Made by a program: the position numbers and the translations under genes | Shown: one piece after another, positions 23,335 through 35,700 of the stretch | How positions within the stretch are numbered: the stretch's first letter is position 1 | How the letters are laid out: the number at the start of each line of letters is the position of its first letter | The notes under the pieces: model-generated | What the model was told of the DNA's origin: nothing | Databases searched by the model: none | Seen by the model: the letters and a program-made list of their open reading frames with translations, nothing else | Assembly: GCA_009760885.1 (NCBI GenBank) | Contig: CM019697.1 | Coordinates: 32,083,762-32,147,761, forward strand | Direction of reading: 5' to 3' | DNA from: Achatina immaculata | Taxonomy: Eukaryota; Mollusca; Gastropoda; Stylommatophora; Achatinidae | Length of the DNA stretch: 64,000 nt

Positions 23335-23800
23335 GGTTATAAATGTGTTTCTTCTTCTTCAGCTTTCCGAGCCATTAAGGCTTATTGCTGCAGATAAAGT
23401 TCGCCTCCATTCCTCTCTATTCCTAATCTTCTCTCTCCAGTTGGTGACACCAATTTCTTTTATATCCTCTTCTATGCCATCTTTCTATCTCTGTCTTGGT
23501 CTACCCCTTGGTCTTGTTTCCCTCATCTTTTGTGCATACATCATTTTCATTTGTCTGTTCTCTTCCATTCTTTCCACATGCCCCAGTCAGCGTAGTCTGT
23601 TCAGTTTCAAGACATTTATAATTTGTTAGGATTTAAAAAAGCTGTTCAGTTCAGTTCAGTATTCTTTCTAGCTCTCCATTCTCCATTGCTGGTATCCTTT
23701 ATTGGCCCAAAGATTCTTCTTAGGATCTTGTTCTCAAAGATCTGAAATTGTTGTTCATCTTTCTTTGTCATACTCTATGTTTATGATCCCATAAATGTGT
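23335..23800 (-). mobile_element. RTE-type LINE 3' fragment, another family
   Basis: The left end is (TTC)n, the complement of an (AAG)n tail. The minus strand encodes FENKILRRIFGPI near 23725 and other pieces of an RT C-terminal region, with several stops. Sequence and tail differ from families A-D. Confidence 0.6.
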
Positions 23801-23943
23801 TGCTTTTAATTTTTTTAATATATTATCTAAATGTTCCTCTGAACATTGTTTCACATAGATGTGCAAGAGATGTCAACACTGCCAATGTTATTCAGGAGTG
23901 AAAGGGTTAAAGAAATCTGAAGATTTGGCTCGTTTCCTTTCTA

Positions 23944-26900
23944 TCTTATATCTTATATCCTTCCCGTGTCGTTAAACATCACATAGGGCTCGCAAAGTAG
24001 TTTGCCAATTTTTCCTGTCTTCGGTGAGTCTTTCAACCTCATCAAAGGATTTTATGCCTGTTAATTTGGCCTCTCTTAATAATGTCCTCTTTAGAGTTTC
24101 ACGCGGTCTGCCTCTTTTTCTTTGGCCTGTTATGTTCCACTTGATAGCTTGTTTTGGGATTCTCTGATCATTTCTTCTCATCAAGTGACCAACATATGTC
24201 CATCTCCTTTTCCTGATCACCCATGAGACTGGTTGTTGTTCAGTCATCTGTCTTATCTCTGCATTGTTCTTGAATTCATTCCACTTGATACCGAGTATTT
24301 TCCTTAGGCATTTGTTTTCAAAAGAGTCTAATTTCTTTTCTATTTCTTTAGTTGTTTTCCAGCTTTCACATGCATAAATGAGGGTAGATATTACATTTGA
24401 AATGAATAGTCTTAACTTGGTTTTTGTGCTTATAACTTTTGAATTCCATATGTTTTCAAGATTCTTAAAGACTGATGCTGTTTTTGCAATTCTGATCCTA
24501 ACTTCCTTTCTAGTGTCACCATCCTGGTCTATGTAGCTGCCAAGGTATGCAAATTGATTGACTTCTTCAATATCTGTCCCTTCTATGTGTATTTTTCCAT
24601 TTTGATTGAGAGGAATTTTCATTATTTTTGTTTTGTCCTTGTTAATTTCAAGTCCTATTTTGCTACCCAGTGAAGACAGGCTATCTGTTTTTTCTTGCAT
24701 GGAATTCACATTATTACTGATAAGTTATGCCATCAGCAAAATCAAGGTCTTCTAGTTAGGTCCCATGTACCCAGTCAATACCTGTGTTACCTGTGCAGCA
24801 TTTTTTCATTATGAAGTCTATTGTAATCCCAAAAAGTAAAGGAGACAGTATACATCCTTGTTTCACACCTGTTTCAATCTGGAACCACTCACTCATCCCT
24901 TCTTCTGTCTTGACTGCACAAACATATCCATTGTATATAAGACCTTAATGATGTTGACAATTTTAGATGGTATTCCATATAGACATAAAATTCTCCATAA
25001 TGAATCTCTGTGTATGCTATCAAATGCCTTTTTAAAATCTATGAAGTTCAGTATTAATGGTTTCTGCTTTTCAATATGTTCTTCAAGTATTATTCTGAAA
25101 GTAAAGATCTGGTCAAGACAGCTTCTCCCTTTTCGAAATTCTGCTTGTTCTTCTCTCATTGCAGTATCCACTATATCTTTGAGTCTATTCAAAATGACCT
25201 TGCAAAATACTTTTGACACAACTGATATTAAGGTTACTCCTCTCCAGTTGTTATAGTCACTAAGGTTGCCCTTTTTTGGTATTTTAACAATGATTCCTTT
25301 CTTTCCAAATCTTGTTAAACATTCTCTGTAGTTGTCTCATTTTGTCACTACTGATAGCTTTTAACATTTCGGCTGTTATTTCATCTTCACCTGCAGCTTT
25401 GTTGTTAGCCATTAAATTCACTGCTGTTTCAATTTCATGCAATTTAATTTCATCTAGGTTGACCTTTAGTTGTGAGTCAGTTTCAAGGTTTAACAATTCT
25501 TTTGGGTGTGGTCGATTAAGTATTTCTTGGAAGTGTTCAGCCCATCTTTGTTTTTGGTCTTTATTTGATGTTAATTCGCCATATTGTCTATGTATTCTCT
25601 TTTATCCCTTCTAGTTGAACTTTTTACTTTCTTGTCTATTTCTTTGTATGTTGCTTTCACCAGATCTTTTCCAAGATCTGTTTTTGCATTCAACATATCT
25701 AATTTGACTGCTTGTCTTTCATGTATATACTTACATTTTTTATCTTCTTCTTCTTCTTCTTCTTCGTTCGCTTCTACCACTAGAACCACACTGTGATCCT
25801 ACTGAATTTACGCCTGTGGTCCTCGTTAAGTCCCGTGGTCTCCTGTGTGGTCCCCGAAAGGACCACACGAGATCCCCGAGAGGACCACAAGGGGTTCAGG
25901 GTATCGCAGGGCTTTAGCCTGTATTCTTGGTGGTTCTCTGAAGCGGATTGCATGACACCGTGGTTTTCGTTGCACCAGTTTTGTCTAGAGTTGGACTTTC
26001 TCACCGGAAGACCTCGATGTGTTTAGGATATCAATGCATCCCCGTCGGGTGAGAAGCGGTAGCCCACCCAGGCCAGAGTTGGACCTTCTCACCGGAAAAC
26101 CTCGACGTGTTTTGGGATACCCGTGTATCACCGCCGGGTGAGAGGTGGTTACCCATCCAGTCCAGAGTTGGACTTTCTCACCGGAAAACCTCAGCGTGAT
26201 TAGGATACACAAACATCCCACCTGGTGAGAGGTGGTTGCCTATCTAGACTGCCCTGGTCCAGTGTCTCCGACTTCAGCATTGTGCGGTCGTGGCCGCTAC
26301 CCTTCCTAGTTGTGACCAGGATGGAGCTTTGTCCAGGAGGACGAATCCTCGCCACTAGTGACTTCCACCCCTGGGTTGAGCCGGTTTAGGCATATTATCC
26401 CAGTATGGGCGTGTTTGGGATGTGACCGACCTCTAGAGCAGAGGTACTGTGCCATGTGTAGCCTTCAAGATTCACCCCTGGTGTGAGCCGGTTTAGACAA
26501 AATTCACCAGTATGGGTGTACATCAGGCGTGACCGACCTCTAGAGCGGAGGTGGCATGACATGTCTAGCCATCAAGTTCCACCCCTGGTGTGTGCCGGTT
26601 TAGGCATATTTCACCAGTGTAGGTGTATTTTGGACGTGGCCGGCCTCTAGAGCAGAGGCGCCGTGGTATGTGTAGCTCTCGCAGCAATACTACTGGACAT
26701 ACCAATTAAACTTCACTTTATCCTTTCCACCATCTTTTCACATCAGCGCTGCACAGCAACCTTTATTCTTTTCCGCATTTTCTTCTCAGGACGTGGCTGA
26801 CCTCTAGACCAGAGGTGTCGTGATTTGACTGTTTGCTTCGCTTTATACTGTCTACCACCTTTTCCGCAGTGATGCTGCGCGGCAACCCCATTTGCACCTT

Positions 26901-27799
26901 TCTTCATTGGCCGGGAGGAGCACCACTCCACGCATGGCAGCTGAAGAATCTCGCCAGCAGCGCATGTTTTATCTGATATCCATGCTTTTCTATTTGGTTT
27001 TTTCAGTCCAGCGCTTGCTTTTGCTGCTGTGATTATGGCTGTGCTGTAAGAATTCCATAATTCATCTATACTTATCTCCTCAACTTCACTGGGTGTTTTG
27101 GAATGATTGGCAAGTTCCTGATTGAAATTAATGTTAGTATTTTCTTCTTGTAGGCTGTGGCTGTTTATCTTTCTATGTACTGATTTCTTGTGTTGGCTTT
27201 TCAATTTTCATTTTATTTTCCCTATGCACAGGTTGTGATCACTGTTGACATCTGCACCCCTATAACCCCTTACCTCTATAAGAGATGTTCTGTATTGCTT
27301 TCTAATACAAAAATGATCTATCTGGTTTCTAGTTCTATCATCTGGAGATATCCACGTTGTTTTATGTATCTCTTTGTGTGGGAATATTGTGCCTCCAATG
27401 ACCATGCCCTCTGTTAGACATATTTCAATTAATCTTTCTCCGTTCTGATTAACCATGTCAATTCCTTCTTTCCCCATCACTTTTTCAACATCTGTATTAT
27501 CCTTCCCTACATTAGCATTGAAGTCCCCCATAGCAATTAGGATGTCGTGTTTAGGGACTTTGCTGATGATTTGTTGTAGTTGGTGACAGAAGTCGTCTTT
27601 CACATCATCATTTGCATCATTCGTGGGTGCATAACACTGTATTATTGTCATTCTTCCATGTCGTAGGTTGTATCGTGCTCTTATTATACGACTGTTCACT
27701 GGTTCCCATTCTACAAGGCTCTTTGCAGCTACATTTGACATAATAATGCCCACCCCATCCTGGATTTTACCATCATTTCTGCCTGAATGTATTATTAAC
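23944..27799 (-). mobile_element. RTE-type LINE family B, endonuclease plus RT, broken
   Basis: The longest family B copy. Flanks ttcctttcta at 23934-23943 and 27800-27809 give a 10 bp target duplication. The minus strand encodes, from right to left: an endonuclease domain at 27813-27208 (DGVGIIMSNVAAKSLVEWEP, TIIQCYAPTNDANDD, AMGDFNANVGKDN, GADVNSDHNL), a linker (KPNRKAWISDKT near 26990), RT fingers (NNKAAGEDEITAEMLKA near 25380), EQAEFRKGRSCLDQIF, LNFIDFKKAFDSIHRDSLW, and the C-terminal RT (24709-23972). Shifts near 24720 and 25250 and a 1.2 kb M insertion break it. The endonuclease start and 5' end are missing. Confidence 0.88.
25745..26962 (-). mobile_element. modular retroposon M, copy 3, with target duplication
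   Basis: A 1,218 bp insertion in the family B LINE between SDKT and CKYIHERQA of its protein. The flanks cattttttatc (25734-25744) and catgttttatc (26963-26973) are an 11 bp target duplication with one change. It begins (TTC)n gttcgcttctaccactagaa and ends ctgaagaatctcgccagcag. P modules (about three) lie at 25975-26250 and Q modules (about four) at 26360-26830. This copy defines both ends of M and shows it moves as one unit. Confidence 0.85.
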
Positions 27800-27809
27800 T
27801 TCCTTTCTA

Positions 27810-28183
27810 GCAAGACTCTAAATTCACTACACCTATGATTCAGCTCAAGATCTCTCTAGATCTCTGGACTCCAACTTCAATCCCTTCATAAACAGCACAT
27901 GTCTATGGACTCTAACAAAACTACTTCCAACTCTTCTTCATCATCTTTCACTCCCTTGAGAGCATAGGCTACAGATAAGGGCTCTCTAGTCATCCCTGTT
28001 CTTGGAATTATTCTCTGCTTCCTTTCATGTGTATCCCTTGTCTCTGAGCACTGTCAAAATGTTCCAATTCTGACACCCTCCCCATTTCTCTCTTGTCTGA
28101 CTGTGACACTTTCATGTGTAGTATGTTTCAATGGACTCTGATGCCATCTAAACTTGCTTCTAAGTCCCTTAGCATTTACATAC
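27810..28183. other. no recognisable feature
   Basis: Pyrimidine-rich sequence just beyond the family B insertion. No coding signal or repeat family recognised. Confidence 0.4.
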
Positions 28184-28428
28184 TGTAGGGGTGTGAAGTG
28201 TTAGTGCCTTTACATTTCTAGGCCACTGTAGCATTTGAGGTAGGGGCATCAGAACTTTGCCTTGATGAGTTTGTTTTTCTAGGGAAACCCAGGTACAAAT
28301 TTGTGAGGCTGGGCTGACCTCACTGCCTGTCGGGTTAAAAAAAAAATTCAACCTGAGTGCAGAATTGAACCAGAGACCTTCTGATTGGCAGGGAAGTGCA
28401 CTAACCAGTACAATACCATGGCACAATA
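28184..28428 (-). mobile_element. tRNA-headed SINE, type S3
   Basis: The minus strand reads ccatggtattgtactggtta gtgcac, then ctctggttcaattctgc (box B-like), then an A-rich linker and ccctagaaaaacaaactcat. The end is ctagaaatgtaaaggcacta. A second copy is at 30680-30912. Confidence 0.75.
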
Positions 28429-29599
28429 GTAGATTTTCATAAATGGTACAGCAGTTAAATTTCAGCTGACTTCTGGGAGCACCCAAAAATACTTCCATTT
28501 CCAATCCCTAAGCCTTGGTGATACTGTTGTGACTGAATTGGCTTGGTGTAAAAATGTACTGAATATTGTTTACTTACATGTGATCTTGAGGAAACGACAG
28601 CATTAGTTCATAATGTGTGGATTTTCATGGTATAAACAGGCAATGTATAATATGGCCCAAGACTGGCTCTGTCTAAATTAAAACTTCTGCACTGATCTTT
28701 GCTTTAAAAAATTATAAGGAAACATTACAACATGTTATATTCAAGAAATGTTTTTTTAATTATATTCACGCAAATTTATGACTTTTGAGATTTTCTTTAT
28801 CATGAAAGCTAGCTATATATTAGTACATAAGACTATTGGTCCAGACTGTGTATATCATACATACATTTTTATTCTGCCTGAACAGTTTATGTGCTTCATT
28901 CATAATATATGCCCTTTCTTCTTCTGTATCTTCTAATCGTCCACTAGCTGATACCCATGACCTTGCTAGACCCAGGATTCGTTTGTAAAGGGAAAGCACC
29001 TGACAGCGATACAGCCTACTCATCACAAATGATGACTGAGAGTGAATTCTGAAATGGAAAGATTTCATGTGTAAGAATGGATGAGTTATGAAAAAAAAAA
29101 AACAGGTTTTTCTAGCAGGTTTACTTTCACATCTTTTCCCATGCTTTCTCTAACGAAGCAAGGTACGATAAAACACAAACTGCAGGCTCGTGCATACTAA
29201 AACTACAATTTAAAAAACGAAGAGGCGCTGTATCTTTTATGTTAATAAAATATTTGTGTTTGTTTTTTATAAATCTATAAATACAAGTGCAATACCTTCT
29301 GTAAAAACGTGTCTACTGGATGGAAACGTTACAATACGAAACCATTGAACAAGTTTTATGGAGCATATGCATTAATCAGTCGAGCAAGGCTACAGGCCTT
29401 CTTTAGCGTATTCATACTGCAAAACTAAAATAGCTTTTTTTCTCTGTCAAGACATATTTGCAAACTACTTTGTAATTTCCACACGAGAAATATATAGCGT
29501 TAACTGCACTGATATTTAGAAAAAATTAAAACAGAAAGTTATATGAATTATCTACCCTCTTAACGGGAGATTACTCTTGAGTTTTTAGCTTTTGAACTT
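28429..29599. other. no recognisable gene; upstream of SNU13
   Basis: AT-rich sequence upstream of SNU13. An 82-codon minus-strand frame at 28820-29068 has no recognisable domain. Confidence 0.4.
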
Positions 29600-29740
29600 C
29601 CGCTTTGAGCAGGAAAACGCGTGGGGTTGTCGTTGAATTCAATTCGTATTTTCCTCAGTGAGGCGAATTATCTTCGCTGAGAGGCTTCGTTTTTGTTGTT
29701 GTTAATAGTTCTTGCGCGTCAAAATTCAGTTTGTGGAATG
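29600..29740 (+). promoter_or_regulatory. probable SNU13 promoter and 5' UTR
   Basis: The 140 bp before the ATG are richer in CG dinucleotides (aacgcg, gtcgttg, aggcgaatt, cttgcgcgtc) than the AT-rich flanks, as in housekeeping promoters. No TATA box is visible. The transcription start cannot be placed from sequence alone. Exon 1 ends directly after the start codon. Confidence 0.4.
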
Positions 29741-32700
29741 GTAAGTACAAGTTTTAAAAAATATAGCGGACTTTTTTTTTTTAAATGTAAACATCGTTGC
29801 TCCCATGTGCGCTAAAATCAGTGGATGCGCAGTAAAACGAAGTACAAAAATATACAGGAAAAGAAGACAGTCAGCTTTTTTTACACGTGTTATAAAAAGA
29901 CGTAGGCTAGAGAGCTAAATAATCATTGGGAAACTCATAGGAAAAAGAGAGAGGAGACTGGATATGACTGATAAGTGCCATGAACCTACTGCATCCTCCA
30001 TTCTCTCATTAAGTTCAACTAAAATTCAGCTTTGTTAACCATTCCCTTTCCCATAGTACATTTCCTCCCTACTAGGCTCACATCATCTCTCCTGTAACGT
30101 ATACCTCAGCATTCTAGATTCATCACTTCAACTACATTAATCTAATCTGCCCATTAACATTTCATAAACACTCAGACAAATCTTCATACCAGTCACAAAG
30201 TCTAAGTGGTTAGTGCACTGGTCTCTCATGGCGAAGGTCGGGGGTTCGAATCTGGCCGGAGACACCCAGCTGTAGAAATTAGTACCGACTTCTTCTGGAG
30301 TTGGGGAAGGAAAGGCGGCCAGGCGTGATACTGACCATATCACCCTTTAGTGTGCTGTCAGGTCAAGGAAAATATGGGCACTAACACCCCTTCTCCCCCC
30401 CCCCCCCTTCTTCTTTTTTTTAAACATACATGTAAATTTAGACTATCATTTCCTTTTTTTTTTTGTATATTGTGTGAATATGGCATAAACCAAAATTGTT
30501 ACAACTGTGGGCTACAAGAATAAAGCTGTTCTTAACTTTTTTTTTTTTTTTAAAGTCTAATTGTTATAGTCTTTATAAGGCAGTTATCATGATTCTGACA
30601 GAAATCAGTATCTACATTTATGTCTTCTAAAAGTCTGTGATGGCAGGATAGGATTCTGTGTCCTGTATCATTTGCATGCCATAAGGGTATGAAGTGTTAG
30701 TGCTTTCACATTTCTAGGCCACTACAGCGTTTGAGGTAGGGATGCCAACATTTGTACCCACTGTTTTTGTTTTCCTAGGGAAACCCAAGGTACCCATTTT
30801 AGGCTGGGTTGACCCTGGTGCGGGTAAGTCTGAAAAATTCCACCCAAATGCAGAATCAAACCAGGGACCTTCCGGTCAGCAGGCGAGTACACTACACCAC
30901 CATGGCACACACAGGATATGAAAAACTGCAAAATAAACTTGATTTTGTTTTCATTCTGCTTTGTCTGAGCTTTCATCATCGTCATCATGTGCCTTCGTCA
31001 GAACAAAGGTTGATGGTAATGAATCATGAGTTCCCTTGCTTTGATGGTGCACTCTTCCTGTTTATTCTCATATGTTATCTTCCCGTCTACATTTCCGTTG
31101 TTCTCTTGCTTTTTTTTTTTTTTCCCTTTCCACCTTTCCTTCTAGTGTAGTCCACGGTTTATTGTCTGAGCTTTATAATAGAAATTACGTGTTACTGCTA
31201 TTGTATGCTACAAATGATTTTTTTGTTTTTTCAAAAGGCAGGTAATGAGGAAGTAAACAGCAAGGCATATCCTTTGGCTGATCAGACTCTTACAGAGCAA
31301 ATTTTAGAGTTGGTGCAGCAAGCATCCAACTATAAGCAGCTGAAGAAAGGAGCCAATGAAGGTAAATACTGTGTTCCTAATACTGTGGAGTACATTCACT
31401 AATTCATGTGACCTGCCCTTTCCAGAACATTGTCCCTCTCATGGTCTCCCTGAGTGCAATACGGTCTTGTGCAAGTTGACAGGTGTCATGCAAATGGCAC
31501 ATTCAGACTGTGATGTCCTGAGTTCATCTGTGGCAAGGTGGTTCCTTTTCTCCTTTGCTGGGCACTGTGCCTTCTGCTGTCAGCCTCTCCAAACTCTTGT
31601 GTCTCTTGATGTGGCTGAAGTATCTCAGCTTTCTAATTTTTGTGGTGGAACACATTTTTTAGTGATATTTATCTGTTTTAGTCCATTTTCTATGCCTTCC
31701 GCATACAATTTTTTTTTTTTTAAATTTTAAAACCTAGTTATGGCAATTAATCAGTTTCAGAGCAAGTTTGTTTTCAAAATTTTTAATTTTAGTTTTTGAA
31801 ATATTTGCCCTGTCTATCAGAACTAAAAATAGACAGTTGTCTTTTTGGGGTTTATTAAAATGTGCTGAAAATTATCCATTTTTTATACTATAAAAATAAT
31901 TCCACCAGAATGTTGATTGTCACTTGATTTTTACAGCGAGCTTTGTGAAAATAAAATGATCTTTTTTATGATACTGCTTTGTTTCATTTCAGCTACAAAA
32001 ACTTTGAATCGTGGACTTGCTGAATTCATTGTCCTCACAGCAGATGCTGAGCCAATTGAGATTCTGTTGCATCTGCCCTTGCTTTGCGAGGATAAGGTTG
32101 GTGTCCATGTTCATAACTGCGTCAGTGTCTTTTGGAGGTGACAGTAGAATCAGAAAAACAATTTATAGAGGTGGGGTAAAAAAAAAAACTACTATTAAAG
32201 AGAGATTACAGTATTGTCACAAGAGTACACAGGTAAATCATAGTTTATGAATGCACATGATGCTATTACCAAGCAAGCTTTGTGGAGACAGTCTGCTGTA
32301 ATACGATGAAATGTTAGCTCAAACAAAGGTGGTGGCAGACCTGATCTGTGCTCCCCTCTATGCAATCCCTACACAAAGATTGCAGTCAAGTTGGATAGGG
32401 ATTAGTGTATTCACTGTGCATGTGAATTCTGTGTCCTCAGCCTGATTTGGGAATTAATGCTACAGTAACTCATTACATTTTTTTCCCCTTACTTCTGTTT
32501 CTGTAGCAGTCTGATGGCTTTTTTACCAGATAGGGTTGGTTGCCCTATGCCGAACCCTAATAGTCGTCTTTTACGATCATGTGTGGTAGGGTACAGTGGT
32601 CCTATTCTTTGCTACCCGGGCATGTGCCTAGATCCCGGGTACCACACGGGGGCAAGGGAAAAAGCAAATGCAGGTGGAAGGAGAAATGCTTATCAGGAAG

Positions 32701-35700
32701 CTGAGCCCATGAAGGAACTCATTACATGTGATCTGCTAGGAGGTTAAAGTTCACAGGCACATAAAAGGCACTACAGCAACTGGATATGTACTGGAATAAG
32801 ATTAAACATAAATGTTTGTTTGCCTTCTCTTTCAAACTGATTCCACAACTCAGATAAATTTATTTCTCCATTCTGTGTGTAGTTGAGTTGTGGATCATTC
32901 ACAGTGGCTGTCCTGCATTTCTTTTGCCTTCACTTATTACTTGGTTTGAATTATTCTTTCTCTGTCCTGACCGTATTATCATTTGAAATTGCTTTGTGGA
33001 CTGTTTTACATCATATTCATATCGTTATCTGATTATCTACAGTTGTTTCTCTCATATCCATTTATTACATATCTTCTGCATAGCAGTTACATTATGCATG
33101 ACTTCATGCTAAAAAAAAAAAAGTTCCTGTTTGGACATAAAGTAATAAACTTTCTTACAATTTAGTATGTGCCAGTTTTCATAAGTTTGTGATATGGAAT
33201 GCTAATATTGCAATCTAATTGGACCGTATCAAAATGTTATTCCAAGTTAGAAGAAATCACATCTGGCCTCCAGGACATAAATTTCTGGCACTTTAGGTGA
33301 CTAAGATTCTTCAAAGAAAACAGTATAACAGTAAAGAGGTTTTTTTGTTTATGTGTATATACTGTGAAGCATGGTCCATGAATAAGAGAGTACAACAAGA
33401 AATGGAGGCCATGGAAATGTGGTTCATAAGAAGGATGTTGAAACTACCATGGACAGCTAAGAAAACAAATGAAGAAGTCTTAAGAGAGGCTGGAATTAAA
33501 AGGCAAATTACAGCAAAGATCGGACGCAGACAAGCGAGATTTGTAGGACATTTTCTGAGAAGAGGAAAATTGGAACGCACTGTGGCAACTGGAAAAATTG
33601 AGAGAAGAAGAGACAGAGAGAGAAGTCACTGGATGGGCTGTCAGTGTAGCTAGGAAGAAAGTCTGAGGACAGGGAATTGTGGAGAGAAATGATCACCTAC
33701 GCTGCACGGCACTTGATTGATTGATTGATACTGTAACTGAATATTTGTCCCCTTAACACTGCAGGATATACTGAAGGAGACAAGACAGTAATTGAAGGAA
33801 TGAATGAGCATAATGGGAAATCATTTAATGTATAATCAAGAATATTTTACACAGAATTAAGATTTATTTTATAATGATCTAGAAGATGTGAAGAATGTTG
33901 GCTCTAAAGGAAGTCAAATGAAACACTTTGTTCCTGCAGTTCTGGAGAGCTAGGATCTTTAGGAATAACCATTGCTCTATGAGTGGTGTAAAGTACTATT
34001 TTGCTTGTAGTAAAGTAAATTAGACTCTTTTGAAAACAGATAAGTAAAAGTAAAGATAGTCCCATAGCATTTCAAATGCCGTAGGGGGTGAAGCATTAGA
34101 GACCTCATTATGCTGGGTCATGTTGAAAACAGATACCTAAGGAAAATGCTCTGCATCAAGTGGAACGAATTCAAGAACATTGCAGAGATAAAACAGATGA
34201 CTGAACAACAAGTGGAACTCAACAGGTCAGAGAAAAAAGGCAGACAGCATGAAACTCTGAAGAGGACATTGTTAAGAGAGGCCAAATTAATAGGCATAAA
34301 ATCCCTTGATGAGGTTGAAAGACTTGCCAAAAACAGGAAAAATTGGCAAACTACCTTGCGAACCCTATGTGACGTTTAACAGCACGGGAAGGATAAGAGA
34401 TACAAGAAAGGAAGTAATTAAATCCATAAGAAAATGACAGTCGTCATTCAGTGGACATATAATGGGGAGGGGGCTTGAAAACATAACAGAAAAGATAAAT
34501 GGGAAGAGATGCAGGGGGAAGACCAAGAGAGAAAAAAATCATGGACCGTCTAACGCAATGTAAGTAAAGGTAAAATTTCCGTTTCCATGCCATTAAGGTA
34601 TATTGGGGATTAGTGCAATGGCATAACAAAAAAAATAACTAACTGAGCAGATGAAAGCTGTCAAAGAAGTGGAGAAGCCCACTGTCATGGCATGTGATGA
34701 TGGTGAGTAAAGGATGAGTTTTTTCTTTGCATTTGTGATGTAGAGAGTGACAGTCTGGGTAACCCATGCTAGTTTAAGCAACACACGACCTTGATAGTTA
34801 CACTTATATTGTTATGTAGAAATTTTTTTTAAAATAAATAAAGCAGTGACATGTTTCTTCTTTCAACAGAATGTTCCCTACATTTTTGTGAGATCAAAGC
34901 AAGGTAAGATTTGACATCTGTGTTTGATCATGTTGGTAAATCCCAAGTTCATGAGAGACCAATAGAATAGTTACAGTCAGGACTTGCATGATACAGCAGT
35001 TGATGCTAACTGTCGGCATGACTAAGGTCCTGTGTAAATTTACAATGCTATAGAAGTCGTTGCACTAAAATACAGCTTAGTAATTCAATGTACTGTTCCT
35101 GTACTAGTTCCTGAGTAGTAATGTGGAGGTTACTAGATAGTGTTCGCCATGGATATATCTGTTCGTGAGTTAAATATGCTATGCTACATGCTGAGTGTTT
35201 ATTTTTTCCTTTTCTTTTTCCAGTCAAATGAGAAATTTAGCTGTTTCAATAGCACTTAACTCTCTCTCTCACTGCAATCCAGTGTTGCCAGATCTTCCAG
35301 ACCTGTGTGAATAAATACTCAGAGTGATATTTAGACAAAGTCTAAATAAAATGAAAACTAGCATATTTCAAACCTAATCCATATTTTCCAGTTTATTTCT
35401 GCCAGAATTTCTTATCAAAATTTATTCTAGCAGAATATGGGCATTAATTCAGGAGTGGAAGGGTTAATGCCTTGTTTAACCATTATACAAGTACACAGGA
35501 ACTAAACACAATTTAGTACACAAACAATAAAGGAATGCATTTATCAGAACATTAATAGATCAGTAACCACTGACATGTCCACCGGTGTAATCCATAGGAG
35601 GAGATGTTTGATAACAAGACATTGTTACTGAAGGAATTACAAGGGGCGATCAAAAAGTATCTAGGCTGGATTTATGAAAACAAAACAAAAAAGAACTACA

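Noticed and set aside
28820..29068. 82-codon minus-strand frame upstream of SNU13 as a divergent gene
   Set aside because: Its 5' end and sequence match no family I recognise and it could be chance; RNA evidence would be needed. Not listed as a gene.
34680..34720. Possible intronic box C/D snoRNA (gtgatgatgg resembles box C) in SNU13 intron 3
   Set aside because: No paired box D with a closing stem at a suitable distance could be found by eye.
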